Positions 37,489 through 46,574 of a stretch of DNA of 64,000 nt are shown piece by piece. A program made the translations under genes and the position numbers. Every line of letters starts with the position of its first letter. Positions within the stretch are counted from its first letter, which is position 1. The notes beneath the pieces were generated by a model, which was given only the letters and a program-made list of their open reading frames with translations, had not been told where the DNA came from and did not search any database. Where the stretch lies: the NCBI RefSeq assembly GCF_014651615.1, contig NZ_BMXF01000003.1, positions 620,001 to 684,000 on the forward strand, in the 5' to 3' direction. The stretch comes from Persicitalea jodogahamensis (lineage in GTDB: Bacteria > Bacteroidota > Bacteroidia > Cytophagales > Spirosomataceae).

Positions 37489-38391
37489 TTACTCTTCAAC
37501 ACCCCGGAAGCGCTGTTCGCTTTCGGGGTGTTTTTTTATGGAGAAGTCTATCCTGCGCCAATAGTAAACGCTGAGCGCCAGCAGAAAGGCCACCGCCAGT
37601 ATCGAGCCTTCAAAGCCGAAAGTACCGCCCGAAAGCCAGGCAGGGGCAAGTGGTTTGAACCGGATGAAGCTGTACACATCGAAGCCGCTCACGTTGAAAT
37701 CGAAAAAGCCAGCCTGAACAAAATTCCATCCCCAGTGAAAACCGGTGCACACCCACAGGTTGCGGTATTTGAGGTAAAGCAACCCCAGCACGAGCCCTGC
37801 CAGGAAAATATTGGCAGCCCCGATCCAGGCAAAATCAGGGTTGGCGAAATGGAGAAGTGAGAACAACAACGCACTGACCAGCAAGCCCGCCCTGTCGCCA
37901 AAATAATTTGCGATGGTAGCCAGCAGGAACCCCCGGCTCATAATTTCTTCGGACCAGCTTTGGAAGAAGAAAAGTACCAGCAAACCACTAAACTGTTTAC
38001 CGTTGAACAGCGTCCCGGTGAGGTTGATTTTTTGTAAAACCAAAAGTAAGCCGAACCCCGCGCCAATGAGCACCACACTCATACCAAAGCCTTTGCCCAG
38101 ATCGACAAAGAGATTGTTCCAAGTCAGGCCCATTTCCGCAAAGGAGCGCCTGAAAATAAACTTCCGCATCAAGAAAAAAGCGGTCAGAAAAGCGACATTC
38201 TGGGGAAGGTACTCCGTCAGAGTCTCCCAGTAGGGATCGCTATGGTGCGCTATCGCAGGGCTGGAAAAGATGTCGACGCCGAAGACCTTGAATATCCCGG
38301 CAAAGGCAACAATCACCAGAAAGGCGATAACTGCAAACGTCAGGATTTCTAAGAGTGTCCAGCCTAGCTTAATCAGGAAAGGTTTGATCAT
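37489..38391 (-). CDS. CPBP-family intramembrane metalloprotease
   Basis: This is a membrane protease of the CAAX/Abi (Rce1-like) family with 300 residues from ATG 38391 and about eight spans. The family motifs are EE-x3-R (Glu148, Glu149, Arg153 in SWSEEIMSRGF), SLLHFANPD and the final GFHWGWNFVQ. It follows the SSS symporter gene by 55 bp on the same strand. Its 3' end overlaps a terminator for the convergent lipoprotein gene. A start at 38430 would add 13 residues. The substrate is unknown. Confidence 0.88.
   Translation of the reverse strand: MIKPFLIKLGWTLLEILTFAVIAFLVIVAFAGIFKVFGVDIFSSPAIAHHSDPYWETLTEYLPQNVAFLTAFFLMRKFIFRRSFAEMGLTWNNLFVDLGKGFGMSVVLIGAGFGLLLVLQKINLTGTLFNGKQFSGLLVLFFFQSWSEEIMSRGFLLATIANYFGDRAGLLVSALLFSLLHFANPDFAWIGAANIFLAGLVLGLLYLKYRNLWVCTGFHWGWNFVQAGFFDFNVSGFDVYSFIRFKPLAPAWLSGGTFGFEGSILAVAFLLALSVYYWRRIDFSIKKHPESEQRFRGVEE
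37499..37537 (+). terminator. Rho-independent terminator inside the 3' end of the opposing gene
   Basis: A 14-bp stem (37499-37512 with 37518-37531, one G-U pair), a 5-nt loop and a run of seven T form a textbook terminator for the plus-strand lipoprotein gene that stops at 37477. It lies wholly inside the last codons (KHPESEQRFRG) of the minus-strand CPBP gene, whose stop is at 37489. Confidence 0.9.
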
Positions 38392-38446
38392 GGGCAGGTA
38401 AAAATGGGGGCGAATCAATCTGTACCACAAACTTCCTGATAATTTT

Positions 38447-39955
38447 TCAACTACCAGCGGCTGTATCTTCGGGAAGATGTTTCCGGGGAGCGATTACTGA
38501 AATCAGGAACCCCGTCAAAAACAACACCATCGTCCCGAACACGATCGCAAGATAGGCGTGGAAAGGGCTGGCGTATTCCTGCATTTCGCCATCGGTCCAG
38601 AAAATCGGCGAAAGACTCATCCACAGAATCAGCAGCACGCCTAAAACTCCCCCAACTATTGCGCCTTTCCGGTTTATCTTATCAACAAACGCCCCTAACA
38701 AAAACAGCCCCAGCATTCCGCCGCTAAACACCGAAGCCAGCTTCCACCAGGCATCCAGCGCACTCTTGACGTTGATCATCGCGAACGCTATGCCGATACC
38801 CAGCATACTTATGATGAAAGTGGTAAGGTACAGCACCCTCATGGCTGTTTTTTCTGAGAGCTCCGTTTTGGAAAAGCGCTGGAAATAGTCGACCAGAATT
38901 ACGGTCGATGAACTATTGATACTGGTAGAAATGGTGCTCATGCCGGCCGCGAAAATGGAGGCAATCAGCAGACCGGTAAGCCCGGGAGGCAATACATCCA
39001 CAATAAAGAACGGAAAGACGCGGTCGCTTTTGGCAATATCCCTTAGTTCTGCGGGGAGTGCCTCGGGCATAGCCGTATAATAGGAGAATAAAGCCGTGCC
39101 TATCAGGAAAAACAGCATCGAGACGGGCACGTACAGCATACCGCCCCAAAGCGCTGAGCGCTTGGCCTCGGCGTCGGAGCGGGAAGCCATATAGCGCTGC
39201 ACGTAGTTTTGATCAATGCCGTAGTTCTGAAGATTGATAAAAACCCCATAAATGAGCACTACCCAAAAAGTGGACTCGGTGAGGCTACTCCCAAAACTAC
39301 CCAGGCTGAATTTATCATTTTCAAGCGCGATAGTCATGATCTGTCCCGGTCCTTCGGGCATCGAAAAAACGATGTACAAAAGGCAAACCAACGCTCCGCC
39401 GATCAGGACGATGCCCTGAATGGCATCTGTCCACATCACGGCCTGTATGCCACCCAGCAAGGAGTAACCCATCACGACGAAGCCTGTAATGGCAATAATG
39501 GTGAGAATATCCCAGCCGAATAAAGCATTGACGGGCAGAGCCAGGAGGTACAAAATGGTACCGATGCGCATCAGCTGTGTGAGCAGATAACAAGCCGACA
39601 CGTACACCCGTGCCCACAAGCCAAACTTGGTTTCCAGAAAAACGTAGGCCGACGGACTATTCAGTTTCCGATAAAGCGGCACGAAAAACTGCACAGCCAT
39701 CAATGAAGCTACCGGAATGGATAGGCTGAATACAAAGGCATTCCAGTTGGATTGGTAAGCATTGCCGGGCAATCCCAAGAAACTTATGCTACTGACGAAA
39801 GTTGCAAAGATCGACATGGTTACGACCCAGGTCGGGAAGTTGCTGTTTCCCAAAGTAAATGTGGAAGCCGATTTATCTTTGGAATAAAACGAGGCTCCGA
39901 ATAGAGTAATGCCTCCCATATAAATCAGGAAAACAATAAGGTCGAGGGTTTGCAT
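38447..39955 (-). CDS. Sodium:solute symporter (SSS family)
   Basis: This is a secondary transporter with 502 residues and about 13 membrane spans. The N-terminus (QTLDLIVFLIYMGGITLFGA) and the SSS core (VMGYSLLGGIQAVMWTDAIQ, GIDQNYVQRYMAS, FAAGMSTISTSINSSSTV) identify the family. Many Bacteroidota members of this branch import sugars, sialic acid or myo-inositol, but nothing nearby settles the substrate. It is first in a likely two-gene unit with the CPBP protease. Confidence 0.9.
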   Translation of the reverse strand: MQTLDLIVFLIYMGGITLFGASFYSKDKSASTFTLGNSNFPTWVVTMSIFATFVSSISFLGLPGNAYQSNWNAFVFSLSIPVASLMAVQFFVPLYRKLNSPSAYVFLETKFGLWARVYVSACYLLTQLMRIGTILYLLALPVNALFGWDILTIIAITGFVVMGYSLLGGIQAVMWTDAIQGIVLIGGALVCLLYIVFSMPEGPGQIMTIALENDKFSLGSFGSSLTESTFWVVLIYGVFINLQNYGIDQNYVQRYMASRSDAEAKRSALWGGMLYVPVSMLFFLIGTALFSYYTAMPEALPAELRDIAKSDRVFPFFIVDVLPPGLTGLLIASIFAAGMSTISTSINSSSTVILVDYFQRFSKTELSEKTAMRVLYLTTFIISMLGIGIAFAMINVKSALDAWWKLASVFSGGMLGLFLLGAFVDKINRKGAIVGGVLGVLLILWMSLSPIFWTDGEMQEYASPFHAYLAIVFGTMVLFLTGFLISVIAPRKHLPEDTAAGS

Positions 39956-40043
39956 TTTTTGGAGGCAGTGTTTCCCGGGAAGTACCGGAGTGTAAAAGTT
40001 TTAATGAATAGGCAAGTAGGCGCGAAGCTAGTTCTCCATTTTT

Positions 40044-40075
40044 TTAGGTACTTAGGTACTTAGGTACTTAGGTAC
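40044..40075. repeat. Four-copy 8-bp tandem repeat TTAGGTAC
   Basis: Four perfect copies of TTAGGTAC lie head to tail in the 124-bp gap between the symporter start and the stop of the acyltransferase-like gene. Each copy carries the palindrome GTAC. It may be a slippage-prone microsatellite with no known role. Confidence 0.95.
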
Positions 40076-40079
40076 TTTT

Positions 40080-41177
40080 TCAAAGCTTTATAAAAATCTT
40101 TCTTTTGTACAAAATATAAGCAGGGATGAAATTTACTGCTGTGAAGGCGAGCGCATAAACCATACTCGCAAACTTCGGGACAAACCCTGCCGAAATCATT
40201 GCGTTAACAGTCAGCTCATTGAGCGTCTGATTACCGAAAAGAAGCCCATAAAAGAAAAGAGCGAAAACATCGGCCAGAACATAGACAGTGATGGCGTTTG
40301 CCCCAAAAATGACACCCACGCCAGTTCCCCACCTGCGCCCCAGAATATCCACCACGAAATACAGAGCGCCCAGAAGCATAGAGGCAAACCCAGAGGTAAG
40401 CAGCACGAAGGAACTCGTCCACAAACCTTCATTAAGCGGAAAAGTCAGGCTCCACCCATATCCGAGTGCCGAGGACAACAAACCTGCGGCCATCAGGTAG
40501 TTGGCTTTTTCGTTGGGAGAATATTTGCTGAGGAGCAGCCGCCCGGCCAGCATGCCGGTAATCCCCGTCACGGTGGCCGGGAACGTACTTAGAATGCCTT
40601 CGGGGTCCCAGTTGCCCTGCCACATCCGGCCCGGAAGTAGTTGCTGGTCTATCCATGCCGCCAGATTCACGCCCGGTTCGAGCATGACTTCCCCCACGCC
40701 GGGTGTTGGGATTAAAGTCATCGCCAGCCAATAAAGCACCAGGACTAATGCACCTATCCAGGCTTGTTCCCGCCAGTTGGTATGCAGGAAAAGCAGGCCG
40801 CAAAAGAGAAATACGAACGCAATGCGGTGCAGGGTCCCCGTCCAGCGGGCATCCGCAAAGTCGAAGTCAGGCATCAGATTCAGAAACATACCCACCGCAA
40901 AAATTTTCAATGCGCGGATGATGATTTTCCGGTGCAGCTCGGCTTTGGGTGCATTTTGATCCAACCGCCGGGAATAGGCCAATGCAATCGAAACCCCAAT
41001 GACAAAAAGGAAAATCGGCGCAATCAGATCAGTGAACGTTAGCCCGTTCCAGGCGGTGTGATGCAGAGGAGGATATACGTATTTTTCCAGGCCGGGAAAG
41101 TTGACGGTAATCATGGCTGCTATCGTGAAGCCGCGCAGGGCATCCAGCGAAATCAGCCGTTGGGAGGTTGTACCCAT
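40080..41177 (-). CDS. HGSNAT/NagX-like membrane protein (DUF5009/DUF1624-type)
   Basis: This is a polytopic membrane protein with 365 residues and about ten spans. The N-terminal RLISLDALRGFTIAAMI is diagnostic for the family that includes human heparan-alpha-glucosaminide N-acetyltransferase (HGSNAT) and bacterial NagX. TDLIAPIFLFVIGVSIALAY follows. In this context, opposite a GH20 hexosaminidase and its transporter, a role in transmembrane acetylation or handling of amino sugars is likely. It is divergent from the GH20 gene with a 189-bp gap that contains a dyad at 41286-41307. Confidence 0.88.
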   Translation of the reverse strand: MGTTSQRLISLDALRGFTIAAMITVNFPGLEKYVYPPLHHTAWNGLTFTDLIAPIFLFVIGVSIALAYSRRLDQNAPKAELHRKIIIRALKIFAVGMFLNLMPDFDFADARWTGTLHRIAFVFLFCGLLFLHTNWREQAWIGALVLVLYWLAMTLIPTPGVGEVMLEPGVNLAAWIDQQLLPGRMWQGNWDPEGILSTFPATVTGITGMLAGRLLLSKYSPNEKANYLMAAGLLSSALGYGWSLTFPLNEGLWTSSFVLLTSGFASMLLGALYFVVDILGRRWGTGVGVIFGANAITVYVLADVFALFFYGLLFGNQTLNELTVNAMISAGFVPKFASMVYALAFTAVNFIPAYILYKRKIFIKL

Positions 41178-41285
41178 TTTGGTTTTTTCAGGAGAAATAG
41201 ATCGAGCGTGTCTTCTGTGTTCAGTAGTCGTTTTAATACGCCAAAGGGTACTATAAGGGCTAATTGAATTAGCGGGTAGTTTGAA

Positions 41286-41307
41286 ATAGAAAGTGGGTAC
41301 TTTCTAT
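41286..41307. promoter_or_regulatory. 22-bp perfect dyad between nagX-like and GH20 genes
   Basis: ATAGAAAGT-GGGT-ACTTTCTAT is a perfect 9-bp inverted repeat in the divergent promoter region, 60 bp before the GH20 start. It could bind a dimeric regulator, for instance the XylR-type protein encoded at 45317; there is no direct evidence. Confidence 0.5.
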
Positions 41308-41366
41308 CCTGTATTTTCTGATTTTAGGTAAATAGTTCATAGTTACTAATTGATAGTCATCTTTTT

Positions 41367-43952
41367 ATGAAAAGATTTTCGCTGATTTTTTTCTCAGTAT
41401 TTTTGATTTACGGTTGCAGCTATCCCAGCGAGGAAAAAATTACCGGAAAAAGTGAATTAGCCGTATCCTGGGAGCTAATAAGCAATTTTGTCGGAGAAAA
41501 TGATGAGTTCGATGCCCGATTTTATATTAAAAATAATGGGAAAGAGGATCTGAATGATAAGGACTGGGCCATCTTCTTTAATATGGCGCCCCGACCCATT
41601 TTGCCCAACAAAGCTCCCCAGCCCGCCCGTGTCGAACATATCAATGGTGACTGGTACAAACTGGTACCCGAAAGCGGCTTCGCACTCGCATCCGGTGATT
41701 CGGTTGAAGTCCGGTACTCGGGTACCGAAGGAGTGATCAAAGAAACCGATGCACCTCTCGGGCTTTATGTCGTACACTACGATAAAGAAGGTAACGAAAA
41801 GCGAATTGAGCAGATTGGCGATGCTACCGTCCTGCCTTTTAACACAAAAGAACAGCTGCTTCGTGGCAAAGCAGACCAAAAACCCTTGCCTTCGGCTTCA
41901 CAGCGATATTTCGACAACCTTCCACTCCGCCCGCTGGCCGAGGATGAGCTTCTGAACATTATTCCTTCGCCCGTCAGTCTGGTTAAAAGTGCCGGAATGT
42001 ATACACTGGACGGTACTACTATTATCGGATTCGGGAAGGGTTTGGAAAATGAAGCCAGCATTTTGAGTAAACGACTCGGAGAAATTACTAAACTCAACTA
42101 CAAAACGAGCGCTGACGCCGCCAGAACTGCCGGAATAACCCTGAAAATTGGAGAGGTAGTTGTAAACGGGATTAGCAAAGAAGCTTACAAACTGGATATA
42201 ACCAAAGACGGTATAACAATCGTGGGCTCCGATGCGGCCGGCGTTTTTTACGGGATTCAAAGTTTGCTGGCACTGATTCCATTTGAGGCGTATGGAAAAA
42301 AAGCGGTTGAGCTGAGCGCCATGAAAATTGAAGATGCTCCGCGCTTCCACACCAGGGGGCTACACGTAGATGTGAGCCGAAATTTCCAGACAAAAGAAAC
42401 AATTCTGCGAACGCTTGACTTGATGGCGGCCTACAAACTGAATCACTTTTTGCTGTACACTACCGAGGACGAAGGATGGCGACTTGAAATTGAAGGACTA
42501 CCCGAGTTGACGGAGGTAGGCGGACAGCGTCAGCATACCTCAGGTATGGACGCCCCGGCCTTGCATCCGGCTTACGGGTCGGGGCCGATCGCCTATGAGG
42601 TGGGCAAGCACGGTAGCGGTTACTACACCAAAGCTGATTTCGTGGAAATTCTGAAATACGCCGCTGCCCGCCACATCAAGGTAATTCCCGAGGTGAATTT
42701 GCCGGGCCACGCCCTTGCTGCGATCAAGGCAATGGAAGCCCGCTATCAGAGATTGATGAAGGAAGGAAAAGAAAAAGAAGCCAATGAGTACCGCCTCACC
42801 GACCCCGACGACCAATCAAAGTACCTTTCAGCGCAGGGATACAAAAACAACGTGGTCAGCGTGGCGCAGGAATCCACCTATCGATTTTATGACAAAGTAG
42901 TTGACGAAATAGCCAAAATGTACCAGCAAGCGGGCCTTAAAATGGATGTGATCCACGCAGGCGGCGATGAAGTACCTGAAGGCTCCTGGACGGCGTCGCC
43001 GCTTGCCGCTAAACTGATGAAAGAAAATCCTGCAATCAATGACCCGAAAAATTTGCAGGCTTATTTTTTCGAGAAACTGGTGGGCCGGATGAAGAAAAAA
43101 GGATTGGCTGTCCACGGTTGGGAGGAAGTGGCTTTGCTCAAAACCGCAGATGGTAGCTACCAGCCCAATGCTGCCTTCGCCGACGGAAGCGTAGTGCCTT
43201 ACATCTGGAATAATTTGTTCGACTACAAAGACCTGGGCTATCGCCTGGCCAATGAGGGCTATCCCGTAATCCTTTGCAATGTCTCCAATTTTTATTTCGA
43301 CATGTCCTACAACAATGACCCCAAAGAACCCGGGTTGTATTGGGCAGGCTTTGTCGATACCCGCGACAACTGGGAGTTTGCGCCGTACAATATGTTCAGC
43401 ACAACGGAGGAGACTAATTTTGGAAAAAAACTCGATGTCAGAAATGACTTTGCCGGAATGGAAAAACTCCGCCGGGATGCCCGAAAAAACATTATTGGTG
43501 TGGAAGCTCAGCTTTGGAGCGAAACCGTGAAAGGCCGCGCCATGATGGAGTACCTGATGCTGCCCAAACTCATGGGTTTCGCCGAAAGTGCCTGGGCCAA
43601 AGCGCGCGACTGGGAAGAAATGCCGCCGGGCGAAAACCGGCAAAAGACGGTAGGGGAGGCGTGGAATATTTTTGCCAATACCCTGGCAGCAAGAGACCTG
43701 CCAAAGCTTTCCCGGTTGAATGGCGGGTACAACTACCGCATCCCGCTTCCCGGTGCCATTATTGAGGATGGCTCACTCAAAGCCAATGTCGCGCTCCCGG
43801 GGCTGCGTATTTTTTACACCACCAATGGCACCGAACCCACCATGAAATCGGCTGAATATTCGGCCCCGGTCAAAATTTCCGGTAGTGTCAAGCTGAAAGC
43901 CTTCGATAAATCGGGGCGATCGGGTAAAAGTACCTCAATTGCGGGACAGTGA
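41367..43952 (+). CDS. Beta-N-acetylhexosaminidase, GH20, lipoprotein
   Basis: This enzyme removes terminal beta-linked GlcNAc or GalNAc from oligosaccharides. It has 861 residues, with a lipobox ending at Cys17 (FLIYGC), a chitobiase-type N-terminal carbohydrate-binding domain (about 30-165, AVSWELISNFVGE), a GH20b domain (about 195-320) and the catalytic barrel (about 325-760) with the Asp534-Glu535 pair in VIHAGGDEVPEGSW. A C-terminal chitobiase-type beta domain ends the protein (IFYTTNGTEPTMKSAEYSAP). It is followed by the MFS transporter gene (45-bp gap). It likely works at the outer membrane or periplasm on chitobiose, glycoprotein or glycosaminoglycan fragments. Confidence 0.95.
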   Translation: MKRFSLIFFSVFLIYGCSYPSEEKITGKSELAVSWELISNFVGENDEFDARFYIKNNGKEDLNDKDWAIFFNMAPRPILPNKAPQPARVEHINGDWYKLVPESGFALASGDSVEVRYSGTEGVIKETDAPLGLYVVHYDKEGNEKRIEQIGDATVLPFNTKEQLLRGKADQKPLPSASQRYFDNLPLRPLAEDELLNIIPSPVSLVKSAGMYTLDGTTIIGFGKGLENEASILSKRLGEITKLNYKTSADAARTAGITLKIGEVVVNGISKEAYKLDITKDGITIVGSDAAGVFYGIQSLLALIPFEAYGKKAVELSAMKIEDAPRFHTRGLHVDVSRNFQTKETILRTLDLMAAYKLNHFLLYTTEDEGWRLEIEGLPELTEVGGQRQHTSGMDAPALHPAYGSGPIAYEVGKHGSGYYTKADFVEILKYAAARHIKVIPEVNLPGHALAAIKAMEARYQRLMKEGKEKEANEYRLTDPDDQSKYLSAQGYKNNVVSVAQESTYRFYDKVVDEIAKMYQQAGLKMDVIHAGGDEVPEGSWTASPLAAKLMKENPAINDPKNLQAYFFEKLVGRMKKKGLAVHGWEEVALLKTADGSYQPNAAFADGSVVPYIWNNLFDYKDLGYRLANEGYPVILCNVSNFYFDMSYNNDPKEPGLYWAGFVDTRDNWEFAPYNMFSTTEETNFGKKLDVRNDFAGMEKLRRDARKNIIGVEAQLWSETVKGRAMMEYLMLPKLMGFAESAWAKARDWEEMPPGENRQKTVGEAWNIFANTLAARDLPKLSRLNGGYNYRIPLPGAIIEDGSLKANVALPGLRIFYTTNGTEPTMKSAEYSAPVKISGSVKLKAFDKSGRSGKSTSIAGQ

Positions 43953-43997
43953 TTTCTTAAAAAAGGTCAGGCTATAACGATACTAAACCTCAACTGA

Positions 43998-45257
43998 ATG
44001 CAGCATAACTCTTTCATCGTATTCCTCATTATCCTCATTTTCTTTGTCATTTCGTTCCTCAGCAATATTTTGGGGCCCATTATCCCTGATATTGTCGAGA
44101 GTTTCGATTTGAGTTTGGGGCTGGCGGGATTCATGCCATTTGCCTTTTTTGTTTCCTACGGCGTAATGTCGATTCCTGCCGGATTACTGGTTGAAAAGTA
44201 CCGGGAGAAAAAAGTACTACTCTGGGCATTTTTGGTTGCTTTTGCCGGAGCGTTATTGTTTGCGCTTGTACCGAGCTTTGGCGTTTCGTTGTTGTCCTTA
44301 TTCCTGATTGGCATCGGCATGGCGATGTTGCAGGTGGTGATCAACCCGCTATTGCGCGTAGCGGGTGGCGAAAAACAATTTGCCTTCAACTCGGTGCTGG
44401 GTCAGCTGGCTTTTGGCGCCGCCTCATTTCTGAGTCCTTACCTATACAGCTACCTCGTAGCGAATGTCCACTCCGGCAGCAAATCGGCAATCATCCGGTT
44501 GTTTGATTCCCTGGTGCCCGAAAATCTGAAATGGGTATCCTTATATTGGGTTTTTGCCCTCATTGCCCTCACGATGGTACTTGTTATTCAGCTTGTCAGA
44601 TTCCCGATGGTGGAATTAAAGGAGGACGAGAAGATAGATACGGGACGCGCCTTCCGTGAACTGCTGGCCAATCGAAAAGTAATTTTGTTTTTCCTCGGGA
44701 TTTTCGCCTACGTCGGCACCGAGCAGGGCATAGCCAACTGGATGGTAAAATTCCTGCAAACCTACCATGGCGTCGATCCGGCTACCAGCGGAGCAACCGT
44801 CATCTCCAATTTCTGGGGCCTGCTGACCATCGGCTGTCTGCTGGGGCTGGTACTTTTGAAATTGTTTGATAGCCGGAAGGTCCTGATGCTGTTCACTGCC
44901 GGAGCCATTGTGTCTTTGCTGGTCGCGTTGTTCGGTAGTTTGAGTATGGCCGTGGTTGCCTTTCCACTGGCGGGATTCTTTGCCTCGGTCATGTGGTCAA
45001 TCATCGTGTCGCTGGCGCTTAATTCGGTGCCTAACCACCACGGTACCTTTTCGGGAATCCTTTGCAGCGGCATTGCCGGTGGGGCGGTCGTGCCGCTCAT
45101 CATCGGTGGCCTTGCCGAGTGGGTGGGGTTGCAGCTGGCGATGTTATTTATTTTGATTACGTTAGGCTATATTTTCAGCATTGGTGTCTGGTCAAAGCCG
45201 TTGGTAAACAACGAGACGGTTAGTCTTCGGGATTTTTTCAATAAAAAACGGACATGA
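43998..45257 (+). CDS. MFS sugar transporter (FucP/NagP-like)
   Basis: This is an inner-membrane major facilitator transporter with 419 residues and 12 spans (start MQHNSFIVFLIILIFFVISF; GVMSIPAGLLVEKYREKK is the cytoplasmic loop motif of the family). Between a GH20 hexosaminidase and a regulator, its likely cargo is N-acetylglucosamine, as for NagP proteins of other marine or soil bacteria. The assignment of substrate is from context only. Confidence 0.88.
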   Translation: MQHNSFIVFLIILIFFVISFLSNILGPIIPDIVESFDLSLGLAGFMPFAFFVSYGVMSIPAGLLVEKYREKKVLLWAFLVAFAGALLFALVPSFGVSLLSLFLIGIGMAMLQVVINPLLRVAGGEKQFAFNSVLGQLAFGAASFLSPYLYSYLVANVHSGSKSAIIRLFDSLVPENLKWVSLYWVFALIALTMVLVIQLVRFPMVELKEDEKIDTGRAFRELLANRKVILFFLGIFAYVGTEQGIANWMVKFLQTYHGVDPATSGATVISNFWGLLTIGCLLGLVLLKLFDSRKVLMLFTAGAIVSLLVALFGSLSMAVVAFPLAGFFASVMWSIIVSLALNSVPNHHGTFSGILCSGIAGGAVVPLIIGGLAEWVGLQLAMLFILITLGYIFSIGVWSKPLVNNETVSLRDFFNKKRT

Positions 45258-45316
45258 AGATTGTACTGAATTCATACTTCACAGAATCAGGCATAGTCTC
45301 CATACCCCTTGTATAG

Positions 45317-46480
45317 GTGTACAAAATCATCCTGCTTATTGACTTTGCGGAGGAGTATAGCAAGAGTTTGCTGAAAGGGATTTCGGCTTACTCACGGGAG
45401 CATGGGCCCTGGATTTTTTGCCGGATGCCCCTCTATCACCGCGAAACGATGGGGCTGGACGGCATTCTCAAATGGGCCCTGGAATGGGGAGCAGACGGTA
45501 TCGTCGGTCAGCTTTACAACGATGAGGATATTTTCAGGATCGTAAAATCGGGCCTCCCGATCATCGCGCAGGATTTTAAGGAGCGATTCAAAGAAATACC
45601 AAATATCACGGGCGCTTACCGCGAAACCGGGCAGATGGCGGCGGACTATTTTCTAAAAAAAGGATTTCAACATTTTGCCTTCTATGGATTCAGCGATATT
45701 GTGTGGTCGCGGGAACGGGCCGAAGGGTTCGAGGAGCGAATTGCCGCCTCCGGACATGCGGTTGAGTACTTTGAACACCGAAAAGCCCGATCGAGTGAAC
45801 TATGGTACTACAAGCCCAGTTCGCTTAGCCAATGGCTCAAATCGTTGCCAAAACCTGTCGCTTTGCTGGCTTGTGACGATAACCAGGGCCAGCACATCAC
45901 GGAAGCTTGCCGCCTGGCGGGGTTTCGTATTCCTGAAGAAGTAGCTGTTTTAGGGGTCGACAACGATGTGATGTTGTGCGAGTTATCAGATCCGCCGCTT
46001 TCCAGCATTGCCCTTGATGTGGAAAAAGGGGGGTATGACGCCGCCAAACTACTACATCAGATGATTCGGGACGGGAAAATCGAAGCCTATGACATTGTCG
46101 TAAAACCTACGCAAATCATCACCCGCCATTCTACGGATATCTATGCCACCAACGACACCTGCATCGCCACTTCCCTGAAATACATCCACCAGAATGCCGA
46201 CCGTAACCTGCAAGTCGACGAAGTAGTGAAGCAAGTCCCGCTGTCGCGCCGCGCTCTGGAAAAGCGTTTTCTGGCCATTACGGGCTACCCGGTTTACAAA
46301 TACATTTTCAATCTGCGCATTCAGAAGTTTACCCAAAAACTTCTGGATACCGATATGTCTATCTTCGAAATTGCGCTGGACATGGGCTTGACCGATAGTA
46401 AGAACATCGCCAGGCAGTTTCGGCAAGTGAAGGGTTGCACTCCCATCGAGTACCGGAAGCGGTACCTGGCCGGTAAGTGA
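45317..46480 (+). CDS. XylR-type transcriptional regulator (LacI-like sensor plus AraC HTH)
   Basis: This is a sugar-responsive activator with 387 residues and a GTG start at 45317. The N-terminal two-thirds is a periplasmic-binding/LacI-type ligand domain (FAEEYSKSLLKGISAYSRE, LLACDDNQGQHITEACRLAG, EEVAVLGVDNDVMLCEL). The C-terminal AraC domain (LSRRALEKRF, SIFEIALDMGLTDSKNIARQ, GCTPIEYRKRYLAGK) binds DNA. E. coli XylR has this layout. It ends the amino-sugar cluster and probably controls it, perhaps through the dyad at 41286. Confidence 0.92.
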   Translation: MYKIILLIDFAEEYSKSLLKGISAYSREHGPWIFCRMPLYHRETMGLDGILKWALEWGADGIVGQLYNDEDIFRIVKSGLPIIAQDFKERFKEIPNITGAYRETGQMAADYFLKKGFQHFAFYGFSDIVWSRERAEGFEERIAASGHAVEYFEHRKARSSELWYYKPSSLSQWLKSLPKPVALLACDDNQGQHITEACRLAGFRIPEEVAVLGVDNDVMLCELSDPPLSSIALDVEKGGYDAAKLLHQMIRDGKIEAYDIVVKPTQIITRHSTDIYATNDTCIATSLKYIHQNADRNLQVDEVVKQVPLSRRALEKRFLAITGYPVYKYIFNLRIQKFTQKLLDTDMSIFEIALDMGLTDSKNIARQFRQVKGCTPIEYRKRYLAGK

Positions 46481-46574
46481 TAAAGCGACCCGCTGGCATT
46501 TGAGTTTTTAGTTTGGACTGATTTTTTTAAAGGCAGGTACTTTCCAGATTCCACAACTCAAATATCCATAAACC

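Noticed and set aside
42828-43643. Minus-strand 271-codon frame opposite the GH20 gene
   Set aside because: It is antisense to the catalytic domain and lacks recognisable features.
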